Source of the DNA: Streptomyces luomodiensis | GTDB taxonomy: Bacteria; Actinomycetota; Actinomycetes; Streptomycetales; Streptomycetaceae | DNA: 64,000 nt | Assembly: GCF_031679605.1 (NCBI RefSeq) | Contig: NZ_CP117522.1 | Coordinates: 2,914,001-2,978,000 of the forward strand | Direction of reading: 5' to 3' | Part shown: in pieces, positions 19,791 through 28,912 of the stretch | How the letters are laid out: every line of letters starts with the position of its first letter | Position numbering within the stretch: position 1 is the first letter of the stretch | Translations under genes and position numbers: made by a program | The notes under the pieces: model-generated | What the model saw: only the letters and a program-made list of their open reading frames with translations | Told to the model about the DNA's origin: nothing | The model's database searches: none

Positions 19791-21134
19791 GTGCTCGAGC
19801 ACGCGCACCGCACGGACGTCGTCATCGTGGGCGCCGGACTCGCGGGGCTGGCCGCGGCTCATCGGCTGACCGCCGCGGGAGTGGCGGTCACGGTCCTGGA
19901 GGCCGCGCCCCGCGTGGGCGGACGGATGACGACCGACACCGTCGACGGCTTCCGGCTGGATCGCACCGGCCATTTGATGAACACCTCGTTCCCGGAGCTG
20001 CGGCGCACTCCAGGGCTCGGCGCCCTCGCCCTGCGCCCCTTCGCCCAGGGGGTGCTGGTCCACAGCGAGGGCCGTACGCAACGGGTGGACACGCCCCGGA
20101 GCATGAGGGGCGCATTCACCACGGCACGCGCCCTCGCGAACGCCGCCCGCGCGCCGCTCGGCAGCGGGCTCGACCAGGCCCGACTCGGTGCCGCGCTCGG
20201 CAGGCTCGCCGCCCTGCCCGCGGACCGCCTGCTCGCCCGCCCCGACCGGCCGGTCTCCGAGACCCTGGGGGGGCGGGGCCTACCTGCTCGTACGGTCGAG
20301 GGGGTGCTGCGTCCGCTGCTCGTCTCGCTGCTCAGCGACCCGGACCTCACCACCTCCAGCCGCTGCGCCGACCTCGCGCTGCGCGGCTACGCACGCGGCC
20401 GCCTCTGCCTCCCGGCGGGCGGCGCGTCCACCGTCCCCGAACTGCTGGCGGCCGCGCTGCCGCCGGGGACGGTCCGTACGGGCGTCCGGGCCGTATCGGC
20501 CTCCACCACCGCCGTGGCCACCGCCGAACACGGCGAGATCGGCTGCCGTGCGGTGCTGGTGGCCACCGGAGCGCATGACGCGGCGGAACTCCTGCCCGGA
20601 CTGCGGGTGCCGGCCTTCCACCCGATCACCGTGGTGCACCACACCGCCGGCCGGCCGCCGCTGCGCGAGCCCGCGCTGATACTCGCCGCGGGCGGCCGGG
20701 GCCCGGTCGCGCACACCACGGTGGCCAGCGAGGTCGACCCCTCGCGCACCCCGCCCGGCCGGGTGCTGATCACCTCCACGGTGCTGGGCACCGCCGCCGC
20801 GCTGCCGACCGCCGAGCTCGACCGGGCCGTCAGGACCCAACTGGCGGCGGTGTACGGGACGTCGACGGCCGACTGGGAGCTGCTGGCCGCGCACCACGAC
20901 CCGTACGCGGTCCCGGCCATGCCCGCCCCGCACGATCCGCGCCGCCCGGTGCGGCTGCTGTCGGGGCTGTACGTATGCGGCGACCACCGGGACTCCAGCA
21001 CGGTGCAGGGCGCCCTGGCCTCCGGCCGGCGGGCCGCCCGCGCGGTGCTCAGCGACTTCGGCGCACCTCCGGGCTCCGGGATGGACGCGGGCTCCGGCAC
21101 CGGCTCCGGCTCCCTGCCCGCCGCGGCGGCCTGA
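19791..21134 (+). CDS. FAD-dependent oxidoreductase (amine oxidase/phytoene desaturase-like)
   Basis: The N-terminal dinucleotide fold is VVIVGAGLAGLAAAHRL followed by VLEAAPRVGGRMTTD, the classic FAD-binding signature of the flavin amine oxidase and carotenoid desaturase superfamily. RLDRTGHLMNTSFPEL, the middle substrate region and the C-terminal FAD motif (LSGLYVCGDHRDSSTVQGALASGRRAA) complete the fold. At 447 residues it is shorter than phytoene desaturases and lies nearer to protoporphyrinogen oxidase-like proteins. The substrate cannot be told from the sequence. GTG 19791 has GGGAGG five bases upstream. The Gly/Ser/Thr tail is probably disordered. Confidence 0.88.
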   Translation: MLEHAHRTDVVIVGAGLAGLAAAHRLTAAGVAVTVLEAAPRVGGRMTTDTVDGFRLDRTGHLMNTSFPELRRTPGLGALALRPFAQGVLVHSEGRTQRVDTPRSMRGAFTTARALANAARAPLGSGLDQARLGAALGRLAALPADRLLARPDRPVSETLGGRGLPARTVEGVLRPLLVSLLSDPDLTTSSRCADLALRGYARGRLCLPAGGASTVPELLAAALPPGTVRTGVRAVSASTTAVATAEHGEIGCRAVLVATGAHDAAELLPGLRVPAFHPITVVHHTAGRPPLREPALILAAGGRGPVAHTTVASEVDPSRTPPGRVLITSTVLGTAAALPTAELDRAVRTQLAAVYGTSTADWELLAAHHDPYAVPAMPAPHDPRRPVRLLSGLYVCGDHRDSSTVQGALASGRRAARAVLSDFGAPPGSGMDAGSGTGSGSLPAAAA

Positions 21135-21279
21135 TCCGCCGCCCCCCTCGGGGCCGACCGGGCCCCGGGCGGCGGGCGGCGGCATCCGGCCCGAGACGAA
21201 CCCCGGGCAGCGGCGCCCGGCCCGAGACGGACCCCGGGGTCGGCCCGGCCGCCCCGGTCAGCGGCCCGGCCACGGCCGG

Positions 21280-21733
21280 GACACGGGGTGCCGACGCACG
21301 CCACACCCCGCCCGGACACCGACGCGGCAACCGCCGGCCGCGCGCCCGAACCGACCGACCCCGCCCACTACCCCAGCGCCGCCACAGCCGCGACACGAGG
21401 TGCCGACGCGCGCCACACCCCGCCCGGACACCGACGCGGCAACCGCCGGCCGCGCGCCCGAGTCGACCGGCCCCGCCCGCTACCCCAGCGCCGCCACGGC
21501 CGCGACACGGGGTACCGACGCGCGCCCGAGCCAACCGGTCACCCCGCCCGGACACCGACGCGGCAACCGCCGACAACACGCCCGAACCGACCGGCCCCAC
21601 CCGCTACCCCAGCGCCGCCACAGCCGCGACACGGGGCGCCGACGCGCGCCACACCCCGCCCGGACACCGACGCAGCAACCGCCGGCCGCGCGCCCGAGCC
21701 GACCGGCCCCGCCCGCTACCCCAGCGCCGCCAC
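21280..21733. repeat. four-copy ~112-bp tandem array that includes the 3' end of the regulator gene
   Basis: Units begin at 21280, 21392, 21504 and 21628, each opening GACACGRGG. The first two are 112 bp and the third 124 bp because of a 12-base insertion. Each unit ends with CTACCCCAGCGCCGCCAC, which in the last copy is the final codons and stop of the regulator gene at 21716 (minus strand). The array therefore consists of duplicated copies of the gene's 3' end and flank. Bases 21135-21279 hold a weaker CCCGGCCCGAGACGRAC repeat. Confidence 0.9.
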
Positions 21734-23194
21734 CCGCTCCCGGTAGCCCCGTACCGCCGCCGCGTCCCGGTACGGTTCCAGGCGGCGTTCGAAGTCCCGT
21801 ACGTACTCCAGCGCCCGCACCGAGCGCATCTCCGACGCCTGCTGCGCCGCCTCCGCTCCCAGCTGGCACGCCTGCTCCAGTTCGCCGAGGCCCAGTCGCG
21901 CCGTCGCCAGCACCACCCGGCAGAACAGCCGGCTGCGGGCGAACCCGGCGCCGCGCAGTCGCAGGGCGCGCTCGGCGTGCTGGGCGGCGGCGCGGTACTG
22001 CTGGAGATCGCGGTGGCAGTGGCCGAACTCGTCGGCCAGCTGTGCCTCGTCGAAGAGCCGGGCCCAGTACGGCACCTCGTCCCCCGGCCGTGCCGCCTCC
22101 AGCGCCCGCTCGGCGCGGGCGAGGGAGGCGGTGCAGGCGCGCACCTCGCCCAGGATGCCGTGGCCGCGCGCCTCGACCGCGTGCAGCAGCGACTGGAGCA
22201 CCGGCGGGGCGCCGCCGCCCACTCCCTGCTGGGCCACCCGGGCCAGCTGCACGGCCTCCCGCCCGTGGCCCAGATAGACGGCCTGGCGGCTCATCGTCAC
22301 CAGCACATAGCCGCCGTACGGACGGTCGCCGGCCGCCTGGGCCAGCCGCAGCGCCTGGACGAAGTAGCGCTGGGCCAGACCGTGCGCGGCGATGTCGTAC
22401 GAGGTCCATCCGGCCAGCCGGGTCAGATCGGCGATCGCGCCGAACAGCCGCCGCCCGGTGGCCTCGTTGTAGGTGCCGCGCAGCATGGGCTCGCCCTCGT
22501 GCTCGAGGTAGCGCACCAGGGCCTGCCGGGCGTGCCCGCCGCCGTACGTCTGGTCCAGCGCGCCGAACAGCTCGCCGACCGAGCGCAGGGCCGCGATGTC
22601 GCCGGAGGTCACCCGGTGACCCGCCGCGCGCCGGTCGCGGTCGGGCCGGCGCTGGCGGGGCAGCGGCGCCCGGCTCCGGTCGGGGGCGAGCCCCGGCCCG
22701 GGAGCCGGGCCGCCCGTCGGGCCGCCCGCCGTCGGCTCACCGCGCGCCACCCGGTCGTCGGGCCGGCCGATCAGCCAGTCGCGGCTGGGGACGACCAGCC
22801 CCGCCGGGGTGAAGGCGATCTTCCGCAGCTCCGCATGGCTGCCGGAGTCCTTGCGCCACAGCCCGCTGACGATGTCCACCGCCTCCTGCGGGGTGGCGGC
22901 GAACTCCAGCCCCGCGTAGACCGGCGCACACGCGTCCAGGCCCAGGTCCTGGGCGGTCAGCCGGCGTCCGAGGCGCCGGGTGAACACCTCGGCGATCAGC
23001 GCCGGGGTGGTGCCGCGCGGCTGCTGTCCGCGCAGCCACCGCGTCACCGATGTCTTGTCGTACCGCAGGTCCAGACCGTGCTCCAGCCCGAGCTGGTCCA
23101 CCCGCCGGGCGAGCCCTGCGTTGGAGAAGCCCGCCTCGGCGATGAGCGCGGCGAGCTGACGATTGGGGATGCGCTGCGGGGGTTGTTCCGTCAT
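21716..23194 (-). CDS. HTH regulator with TPR-like C-terminus (NsdA-like family)
   Basis: A 492-residue Streptomyces-type regulatory protein. The N-terminus is an atypical HTH (NRQLAALIAEAGFSNAGLARRVDQLG, then YDKTSVTRWLRGQQPRGTTPALIAEVFTRRLG). A short conserved segment follows (FAATPQEAVDIVSGLWRKD), then a Pro/Arg-rich linker near residues 155-190. The C-terminal half is helical repeat sequence with many Ala/Leu pairs (RYFVQALRLAQAAGDRPYGGYVLVTMSRQAV). I place it with the NsdA-like regulators from memory of such proteins; ligand and targets are unknown. ATG 23194 is used because the longer frame upstream is low-complexity. It is divergent from lipB with a 205-bp spacer. Confidence 0.82.
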   Translation of the reverse strand: MTEQPPQRIPNRQLAALIAEAGFSNAGLARRVDQLGLEHGLDLRYDKTSVTRWLRGQQPRGTTPALIAEVFTRRLGRRLTAQDLGLDACAPVYAGLEFAATPQEAVDIVSGLWRKDSGSHAELRKIAFTPAGLVVPSRDWLIGRPDDRVARGEPTAGGPTGGPAPGPGLAPDRSRAPLPRQRRPDRDRRAAGHRVTSGDIAALRSVGELFGALDQTYGGGHARQALVRYLEHEGEPMLRGTYNEATGRRLFGAIADLTRLAGWTSYDIAAHGLAQRYFVQALRLAQAAGDRPYGGYVLVTMSRQAVYLGHGREAVQLARVAQQGVGGGAPPVLQSLLHAVEARGHGILGEVRACTASLARAERALEAARPGDEVPYWARLFDEAQLADEFGHCHRDLQQYRAAAQHAERALRLRGAGFARSRLFCRVVLATARLGLGELEQACQLGAEAAQQASEMRSVRALEYVRDFERRLEPYRDAAAVRGYRERVAALG

Positions 23195-23399
23195 CAGCCT
23201 GCCGGTCTCCCTGATCGCTCTGTGGAACGGCGCGAATGTAACCGCCGCTCGAGGGCTGATCGCGCCCGTCGGGCTCCATTCATCCGATCGTGTGAGAACG
23301 AGCCGAGTGAGGACGTAACGGCACACGGTCGTACAGTGGCTGAGGCGTCGCCGCGAGGCGTCGCCACCTCATCGAACGCGGGCCGAGAAGGAGCTTGTC

Positions 23400-24224
23400 G
23401 TGACCGCCGTGACCACGTCTTCCCCGGGGCCGGTCCCCGGTTCACCGGCACTGGCCTACGTCCACCTGGGCTTCGGGGCGGACGCCGTGGACTACCAGGA
23501 GGCGTGGCAGGAGCAGCGCCGGGTGCACGCCGCCCGCTTCGCGGACGAGATCCCCGACACCTGCCTGCTGCTGGAGCATCCGCCGGTCTACACGGCGGGG
23601 CGGCGCACGGCCGACAGTGAGCGCCCCCTGGACGGCACCCCGGTGGTGGACGTGGACCGCGGCGGCAAGATCACCTGGCATGGCCCCGGTCAGCTGGTCG
23701 GTTACCCGATCCTCAAGCTGCCGCGCCCGGTGGACGTCATCGCGCACGTCCGCCGCCTGGAGGAGGCGCTGCTGCGCACCTGCGCGGAGTTCGGCGTGGC
23801 GGCCACCCGGGTGGAGGGCCGCAGCGGGGTGTGGGTGCTGGGCGACCCGGTGGAGCAGCGCCCCGCGCTCGGCGGGCTGAAGCTGGACTTCGACCCGCGG
23901 CTGGCGGACGAGGAGTTCGACCCGCGGCTGAACGGCCCGGAGTACGCCCCGTCCAACGCCGGGCAGCGCCGTGAGGACCGTAAGCTCGCCGCCATCGGGG
24001 TGCGCATCGCCAAGGGCGTGTCCATGCACGGCTTCTCGCTCAACTGCAATCCGGACAACACCTGGTTCGACCGGATCGTGCCGTGCGGCATCCGGGACGC
24101 GGGCGTGACCTCGCTCTCGGAGGAGCTGGGCCGGGACGTACCGGTGGCCGAGGTGGTCCCGGTCGTCGAGCGGCATCTGCGGGAGGTCCTGGAGTCCTCC
24201 GTGCCGCTGCCGCGGGCGGTCTGA
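23400..24224 (+). CDS. lipB: octanoyltransferase
   Basis: LipB transfers octanoyl groups from acyl-carrier protein to lipoyl domains of E2 and GcvH. Family marks are [15 protein letters not shown], the signature [18 protein letters not shown] (His and Gly-rich loop), the catalytic Lys in [24 protein letters not shown] and the catalytic Cys in that same LNCNPD segment. The length of 274 residues is usual for actinobacteria. GTG 23400 is preceded by AAGGAGCTTGTC. lipA follows 212 bases later. Confidence 0.96.
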   Translation: MTAVTTSSPGPVPGSPALAYVHLGFGADAVDYQEAWQEQRRVHAARFADEIPDTCLLLEHPPVYTAGRRTADSERPLDGTPVVDVDRGGKITWHGPGQLVGYPILKLPRPVDVIAHVRRLEEALLRTCAEFGVAATRVEGRSGVWVLGDPVEQRPALGGLKLDFDPRLADEEFDPRLNGPEYAPSNAGQRREDRKLAAIGVRIAKGVSMHGFSLNCNPDNTWFDRIVPCGIRDAGVTSLSEELGRDVPVAEVVPVVERHLREVLESSVPLPRAV

Positions 24225-24436
24225 CCCTCCCCCGCCGCCGCGGGTCTGGCCTTCCCCGCCGTCGCGGGCGGTCCGGCCCTGCGGCGGGAATGCGTCCTGG
24301 CTGCCTTCGGTTGCCCTGGACGTAAATCCGTACGAACCACGGGCGTACCCTGGTGACCGCCGACGACCCACAATCCCGCCGGCAAACTCGCCGCGCCGAG
24401 CCGCCCAGCAGAGCCAAGCAAAGAGGAGTGCCGGAC

Positions 24437-25387
24437 GTGTCCGCAGTCGCACCCGACGGACGCAAGATGCTGCGCCTGGAGGTCCGGAACAGCCAGACCC
24501 CCATCGAGCGCAAGCCCGAGTGGATCAAGACCCGGGCGAAGATGGGCCCCGAGTACACCGAGCTGCACGGCCTGGTGAAGCGGGAGGGCCTGCACACCGT
24601 GTGCCAGGAGGCGGGCTGTCCGAACATCTACGAGTGCTGGGAGGACCGCGAGGCGACCTTCCTCATCGGCGGCGACCAGTGCACCCGGCGCTGTGACTTC
24701 TGCCAGATCGACACGGGCAAGCCGCAGGCGCTGGACCGGGACGAGCCGCGCCGGGTGGCCGAATCCGTACGCACGATGGAGCTGAAGTACGCGACCATCA
24801 CCGGTGTGGCCCGTGACGACCTCGAGGACGGCGGCGCCTGGCTGTACGCGGAGACCGTGCGCCAGATCCACTCCCTGATGCCGGACACCGGTGTGGAGCT
24901 GCTGATCCCGGACTTCAACGCGGTCCCCGAGCAGCTCGCCGAGGTCTTCTCGGCCCGTCCCGAGGTGCTCGCGCACAACGTCGAGACGGTTCCGCGGATC
25001 TTCAAGCGGATCCGCCCCGGCTTCCGCTACGAGCGCTCGCTCGAGGTGATCACCAAGGCGCGTGAGGCGGGTCTGGTCACCAAGTCCAACCTGATCCTGG
25101 GCATGGGCGAGGAGCGCGAGGAGATCAGCCAGGCGCTTCAGGACCTCCATGACGCGGGCTGCGAGCTGATCACCATCACCCAGTACCTGCGGCCGTCCGC
25201 CCGGCACCACCCGGTGGAGCGCTGGGTCAAGCCCCAGGAGTTCGTGGAGCTGAAGGAGGAGGCGGAGGAGATCGGCTACGCGGGTGTGATGTCCGGGCCG
25301 CTGGTCCGCTCCTCGTACCGGGCCGGCCGTCTGTACCAGCAGGCCATCGAGCGGCGCAATGTCGCGGTGGCCTCCCAGGCGGTCTGA
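24437..25387 (+). CDS. lipA: lipoyl synthase
   Basis: A radical SAM enzyme that inserts two sulfurs into the octanoyl chain. The auxiliary [4Fe-4S] cluster motif is [12 protein letters not shown] (CX4CX5C) and the radical SAM motif is CTRRCDFC (CX3CX2C). The C-terminal RSSYRA supplies the Ser ligand. The start is GTG 24437 ([18 protein letters not shown]) with GAGGAG at 24423-24428. A longer frame from 24353 has no similarity expected from the family. It gives 316 residues, the usual size. Together with lipB it serves the lipoylated enzymes encoded upstream in the window. Confidence 0.97.
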   Translation: MSAVAPDGRKMLRLEVRNSQTPIERKPEWIKTRAKMGPEYTELHGLVKREGLHTVCQEAGCPNIYECWEDREATFLIGGDQCTRRCDFCQIDTGKPQALDRDEPRRVAESVRTMELKYATITGVARDDLEDGGAWLYAETVRQIHSLMPDTGVELLIPDFNAVPEQLAEVFSARPEVLAHNVETVPRIFKRIRPGFRYERSLEVITKAREAGLVTKSNLILGMGEEREEISQALQDLHDAGCELITITQYLRPSARHHPVERWVKPQEFVELKEEAEEIGYAGVMSGPLVRSSYRAGRLYQQAIERRNVAVASQAV

Positions 25388-25521
25388 GGTCACCGTCCGT
25401 CACCGCCTTCGTCCGGTGTGAGCAACACGTTATGTGATTGCGGGCACACACATGTCCGAAGGCTCCGACAACGTCGCAGGTCACGGGCGTCATACGGGCC
25501 GCAGCGGGGATTCATCGGTGT

Positions 25522-25550
25522 TTGACCGCCCAGTCACGCACTGGTAACAC
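25522..25550 (+). promoter_or_regulatory. candidate promoter upstream of the 65-aa gene
   Basis: TTGACC (25522-25527) and TAACAC (25545-25550) are 17 bases apart in a locally AT-rich stretch within the 238-bp gap between lipA and the small gene at 25626. The sequence GGTAAC recurs 13 bases later (GGGTAACGATTAAG). The rest of the gap shows no gene. Confidence 0.4.
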
Positions 25551-25625
25551 CATTGGGTAACGATTAAGCCACGCACCGCTCATAGGTTGTGCGTCACGAT
25601 CATCCGCCGCTTCCGAGGGGTACCC

Positions 25626-25823
25626 ATGCCGGCTGCGCCCGTACGCCCGTCCGTCACCGACGCGCTCCTCGTCCTGGAGGCCCTGCTGCTGCGCGGCGGG
25701 CAGCGCACCGCCCGCCGCAACGCCTGGACGGCGGTGCTCGAGGACCGCCGCCGGGCCAAGGACCGGCACGAGGCGGAACATGTGCTGGAGGCCGTGTCCA
25801 CCGGGGCTTCCCAAGCCACGTAA
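25626..25823 (+). CDS. small conserved hypothetical protein (65 aa)
   Basis: A short helical, Arg/Ala-rich protein: MPAAPVRPSVTDALLVLEAL, then GGQRTARRNAWTAVLEDRRRAKD and HEAEHVLEAV. I recognise an equivalent small gene at this position, between lipA and the DUF4191 gene, in other Streptomyces. ATG 25626 is preceded by GAGGGG. It ends 10 bases before the DUF4191 start, so the two are probably co-transcribed. Function is unknown. Confidence 0.75.
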   Translation: MPAAPVRPSVTDALLVLEALLLRGGQRTARRNAWTAVLEDRRRAKDRHEAEHVLEAVSTGASQAT

Positions 25824-25833
25824 ACTTCGCTGT

Positions 25834-26514
25834 ATGGCGAGGAAGGAAACATCCGAGAACCCCGGGCGGCTGAAGCAGATCGCCCTGACCTACAAGATGA
25901 CCAAGCGGGTCGACTCGAAGGTCGGTCTTGTCGTCGCCGGCGTGGGGATTGTCACCTTCGGTGTCCTTCTCGCGATCGGCTTCTGGATCGGCCACCCGAT
26001 CTTCCTTGGCATCCTGGGCTTCGTCCTGGCTTTCCTCGCGATGGCGATCATTTTCGGCCGCCGTGCCGAGCGGGCCGCCTTCGGACAGATGGAGGGCCAG
26101 CCGGGCGCGGCGGCGGCGGTGCTGGAGAACGTGGGCCGCGGCTGGTCGGTGACCCCCGCGGTGGCCATGAACCGCAACCAGGACGTCATCCACCGCGCGG
26201 TGGGCAAGGCGGGCATCGTGCTGGTCGCCGAGGGCAACCCGAACCGGCTCAAGAGCATGCTGGCCGCCGAGAAGCGGAAGATGGCGCGCATCGTCGCGGA
26301 CGTTCCGGTCCACGATGTGATCGTGGGCTCCGGCGAGGGCCAGGTCGAGATCAAGAAGCTGCGCACCACACTGCTGAAGCTTCCCCGGGTGCTGCCGGGC
26401 GCACAGGTCACGGTGGTGAACGACCGGCTGCGCGCACTGGGCGACCTGATGAGCAACATGCCGATTCCCAAGGGCCCGATGCCGAAGGGCATGCGGATGC
26501 CGAAGGGGCGCTGA
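25834..26514 (+). CDS. DUF4191 membrane protein
   Basis: 226 residues. Two adjacent transmembrane segments (about residues 30-50 and 53-72: VGLVVAGVGIVTFGVLLAIG and HPIFLGILGFVLAFLAMAII) sit between a basic N-terminus (GRLKQIALTYKMTKR) and a soluble C-terminal domain (VIHRAVGKAGIVLVAEG, LAAEKRKMARIVADVPVHD). The C-terminus ends in a repeated Pro-Lys-Gly-Met segment. The family is actinobacteria-wide with no known function. It is the last gene before a strong terminator. Confidence 0.9.
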   Translation: MARKETSENPGRLKQIALTYKMTKRVDSKVGLVVAGVGIVTFGVLLAIGFWIGHPIFLGILGFVLAFLAMAIIFGRRAERAAFGQMEGQPGAAAAVLENVGRGWSVTPAVAMNRNQDVIHRAVGKAGIVLVAEGNPNRLKSMLAAEKRKMARIVADVPVHDVIVGSGEGQVEIKKLRTTLLKLPRVLPGAQVTVVNDRLRALGDLMSNMPIPKGPMPKGMRMPKGR

Positions 26515-26549
26515 GCACTCCCCGTCACCGCACGGACTACGCATACGAG

Positions 26550-26582
26550 ACGGCGGCCCGGATATCGATTCCGGGCCGCCGT
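26550..26582. terminator. terminator between DUF4191 and RDD genes
   Basis: Perfect 12-base arms (ACGGCGGCCCGG at 26550-26561, complement at 26571-26582) with a nine-base loop, followed by TTC. It lies 35 bases after the DUF4191 stop. Just beyond it GTATGTAATC occurs twice (26602-26611 and 26620-26629), 18 bases apart. Confidence 0.8.
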
Positions 26583-26687
26583 TTCTGTGCGTTTACGGGT
26601 CGTATGTAATCCGCGCATTGTATGTAATCGAAAGCCGGACGGCCGACCTGCGCGGGGTGGGCCTCGGCGATCCGCGCGGGGCGGGCC

Positions 26688-27155
26688 TCAGACCCTGATC
26701 TGCACCGAGCGGGAGAGCCGGTCGTGCAGTCCGCGGGTGTCGCGGTCCCAGACCACGGCCGGGATGACGAGCACCACCAGCACACTGCGCAGGACGGCCC
26801 GCGGCAGGCTCAGCCGCACTCCGCCCTCGCCGATGACCCGCAGCTTGAGCAGCAGCTTGCCGGGGGTGGCGCCGACGGTGCCCACGGTGATCAGGCTCAG
26901 CACCAGGAAGACGAGCAGGGCCCAGTTCCCGGCGGCCCGCGCATCGCGGCCGGACAGCAGGGCGTAGGAGACGAGGAGGCACAGGGCCCAGTCGATGAAG
27001 AGCGCCCCGAAGCGGCGCCCCAGTGGCGCTATGGCGCCCGGTCCGCTCTCGGGAAGCCCGAGGCCCTCTCCCCGGTAGCCGAATTCGACACCCATGTCCT
27101 CGGCGGCCGCGCGGGGCCCGGAAAGCCACGATCCGATTGCTTGCCTCTTGTCCAC
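26688..27155 (-). CDS. RDD family membrane protein
   Basis: 155 residues with three hydrophobic segments ([38 protein letters not shown] and [14 protein letters not shown]). RDD-family features are the Arg-Asp pattern in [16 protein letters not shown] and the [12 protein letters not shown] motif after the second helix. Some RDD proteins are implicated in ion transport, but the role here is unknown. The start is GTG 27155 (GTGGACAAGAGG). It converges with the DUF4191 gene and is divergent from glnA, an arrangement conserved in Streptomyces. Confidence 0.9.
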   Translation of the reverse strand: MDKRQAIGSWLSGPRAAAEDMGVEFGYRGEGLGLPESGPGAIAPLGRRFGALFIDWALCLLVSYALLSGRDARAAGNWALLVFLVLSLITVGTVGATPGKLLLKLRVIGEGGVRLSLPRAVLRSVLVVLVIPAVVWDRDTRGLHDRLSRSVQIRV

Positions 27156-27276
27156 CCGTCCACGTTACTGCGACCGCATACGTTTCCCGGGCCGGGCCCC
27201 TCCCCATCGGCTTCCGCCGATCCCGTGCGGCGCCTATTCACCTGCCGCGAAGCCCCCGCAACCACCCCTGAGCCGG

Positions 27277-27314
27277 TTAACCTGGGTGAAACAAATGGGT
27301 CATGCACGGGAAAT
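27277..27314 (+). promoter_or_regulatory. GlnR box upstream of glnA
   Basis: Four half-sites with the spacing known for streptomycete GlnR boxes (GTnAC-n6-GAAAC twice): TTAAC (27277-27281), GAAAC (27288-27292), GTCAT (27299-27303) and GAAAT (27310-27314), each separated by exactly six bases. This is the nitrogen regulator's expected target upstream of glnA. The site lies 95-132 bases before the start codon. Confidence 0.85.
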
Positions 27315-27408
27315 CCCGGCTGCCTATGGTCGGCGAAGCGCGCCACCGCACAGGACCGCGCGACCGAACGAATCCCCGTCCCCCCGCGGCCGGGCTAGGA
27401 GGAGTTGG

Positions 27409-28818
27409 ATGTTCCAGAACGCCGACGACGCTCGGAAGTTCATCTCGGACGAGGACGTCAAGTTCGTCGACGTCCGATTCTGTGACCTTCCCGGCGTCAT
27501 GCAGCACTTCACCGTACCGGCGGAGGCGTTCGACCCGAACGAGGAGCTGGCCTTCGACGGTTCGTCGATCCGCGGTTTCCAGGCGATTCACGAGTCGGAC
27601 ATGGCCCTGCGCGCGGACCTTTCCACGGCGCGGGTCGACCCGTTCCGCCGGGACAAGACCCTCAACATCAACTTCTTCATCCACGACCCGATCACGGGTG
27701 AGCAGTACAGCCGCGACCCGCGGAACATCGCCAAGAAGGCCGAGGCGTACCTCGCCTCCACCGGTATCGCGGACACCGCGTACTTCGGTCCCGAGGCGGA
27801 GTTCTACGTCTTCGACAGCGTGCGCTTCGAGACCAAGTCGAACGAGGCCTTCTACCACATCGACTCCGAGGCGGGCGCCTGGAACACCGGTGCGCTGGAG
27901 GACAACCGCGGCTACAAGGTCCGCTACAAGGGCGGTTACTTCCCGGTTCCGCCGGTCGACCACTTCGCCGACCTGCGCGCCGAGATCTCCCTGGAGCTGG
28001 AGCGGGCCGGCCTCCAGGTCGAGCGCCAGCACCACGAGGTGGGCACCGCCGGCCAGGCCGAGATCAACTACAAGTTCAACACGCTGCTCGCGGCCGCCGA
28101 CGATCTCCAGCTCTTCAAGTACATCGTCAAGAACGTCGCGTGGAAGAACGGCAAGACCGCGACCTTCATGCCGAAGCCGATCTTCGGTGACAACGGCTCG
28201 GGCATGCACGTCCACCAGTCGCTGTGGCAGAACGGCTCCCCGCTCTTCTACGACGAGCAGGGCTACGCGGGCCTGTCGGACACCGCCCGCTACTACATCG
28301 GCGGCATCCTCAAGCACGCTCCGTCGCTGCTGGCCTTCACCAACCCGACGGTGAACTCCTACCACCGCCTGGTCCCGGGCTTCGAGGCGCCGGTCAACCT
28401 GGTGTACTCGCAGCGCAACCGCTCCGCCGCGATGCGTATCCCGATCACCGGCTCCAACCCGAAGGCCAAGCGCGTCGAGTTCCGCGCCCCGGACTCCTCG
28501 GGCAACCCGTACCTGGCCTTCTCGGCCCTGCTGCTCGCGGGTCTGGACGGCATCAAGAACAAGATCGAGCCGGCCGAGCCGATCGACAAGGACCTCTACG
28601 AGCTCGCCCCCGAGGAGCACGCGGGCGTTCCGCAGGTCCCGACCTCCCTCCCGGCCGTCCTCGACTCCCTCGAGGCCGACCACGAGTTCCTCCTCCAGGG
28701 CGGTGTCTTCACCTCCGACCTGATCGAGACCTGGATCGACTACAAGCGCACCAACGAGATCGCGCCGCTCCAGCTGCGTCCGCACCCGCACGAGTTCGAG
28801 CTCTACTTCGACGTGTAA
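27409..28818 (+). CDS. glnA: type I glutamine synthetase
   Basis: ATP-dependent synthesis of glutamine from glutamate and ammonia as a dodecamer in the cytosol. Signatures include the N-terminal [11 protein letters not shown] and [19 protein letters not shown], the metal-site segment [26 protein letters not shown], the ATP-binding [18 protein letters not shown] and NRSAAMRIP. The adenylylation Tyr sits at residue 397 in [11 protein letters not shown], as in GSI-beta enzymes. The length of 469 residues is standard. ATG 27409 has AGGAGGA upstream. Regulation by GlnR is indicated by the box at 27277, and post-translational control by GlnE is expected from the family. Confidence 0.98.
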   Translation: MFQNADDARKFISDEDVKFVDVRFCDLPGVMQHFTVPAEAFDPNEELAFDGSSIRGFQAIHESDMALRADLSTARVDPFRRDKTLNINFFIHDPITGEQYSRDPRNIAKKAEAYLASTGIADTAYFGPEAEFYVFDSVRFETKSNEAFYHIDSEAGAWNTGALEDNRGYKVRYKGGYFPVPPVDHFADLRAEISLELERAGLQVERQHHEVGTAGQAEINYKFNTLLAAADDLQLFKYIVKNVAWKNGKTATFMPKPIFGDNGSGMHVHQSLWQNGSPLFYDEQGYAGLSDTARYYIGGILKHAPSLLAFTNPTVNSYHRLVPGFEAPVNLVYSQRNRSAAMRIPITGSNPKAKRVEFRAPDSSGNPYLAFSALLLAGLDGIKNKIEPAEPIDKDLYELAPEEHAGVPQVPTSLPAVLDSLEADHEFLLQGGVFTSDLIETWIDYKRTNEIAPLQLRPHPHEFELYFDV

Positions 28819-28860
28819 GACGTGCGAGTCGACGTGTGAGCGAAAAGCTCGCGGTCTTCG

Positions 28861-28903
28861 CCGAGCCCCCGCCACCGCCCGATGGGCGGCGGCGGGGGCT
28901 CGG
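28861..28903. terminator. bidirectional terminator after glnA
   Basis: Twenty-base arms (28861-28880 and 28884-28903) with one mismatch and a three-base loop, between the convergent glnA and Ig-like genes. Confidence 0.88.
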
Positions 28904-28912
28904 TGCGTCAGG

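Noticed and set aside
21280..21733. Array considered as CRISPR
   Set aside because: Units are contiguous 112-124 bp copies without short conserved repeats separated by unique spacers, and no cas genes are present.
26602..26629. GTATGTAATC direct repeats considered as a second copy of the GTATAC-type operator
   Set aside because: Spacing and half-site sequence differ (eight-base gap, GTATGT), and they lie between convergent genes with no promoter to control.
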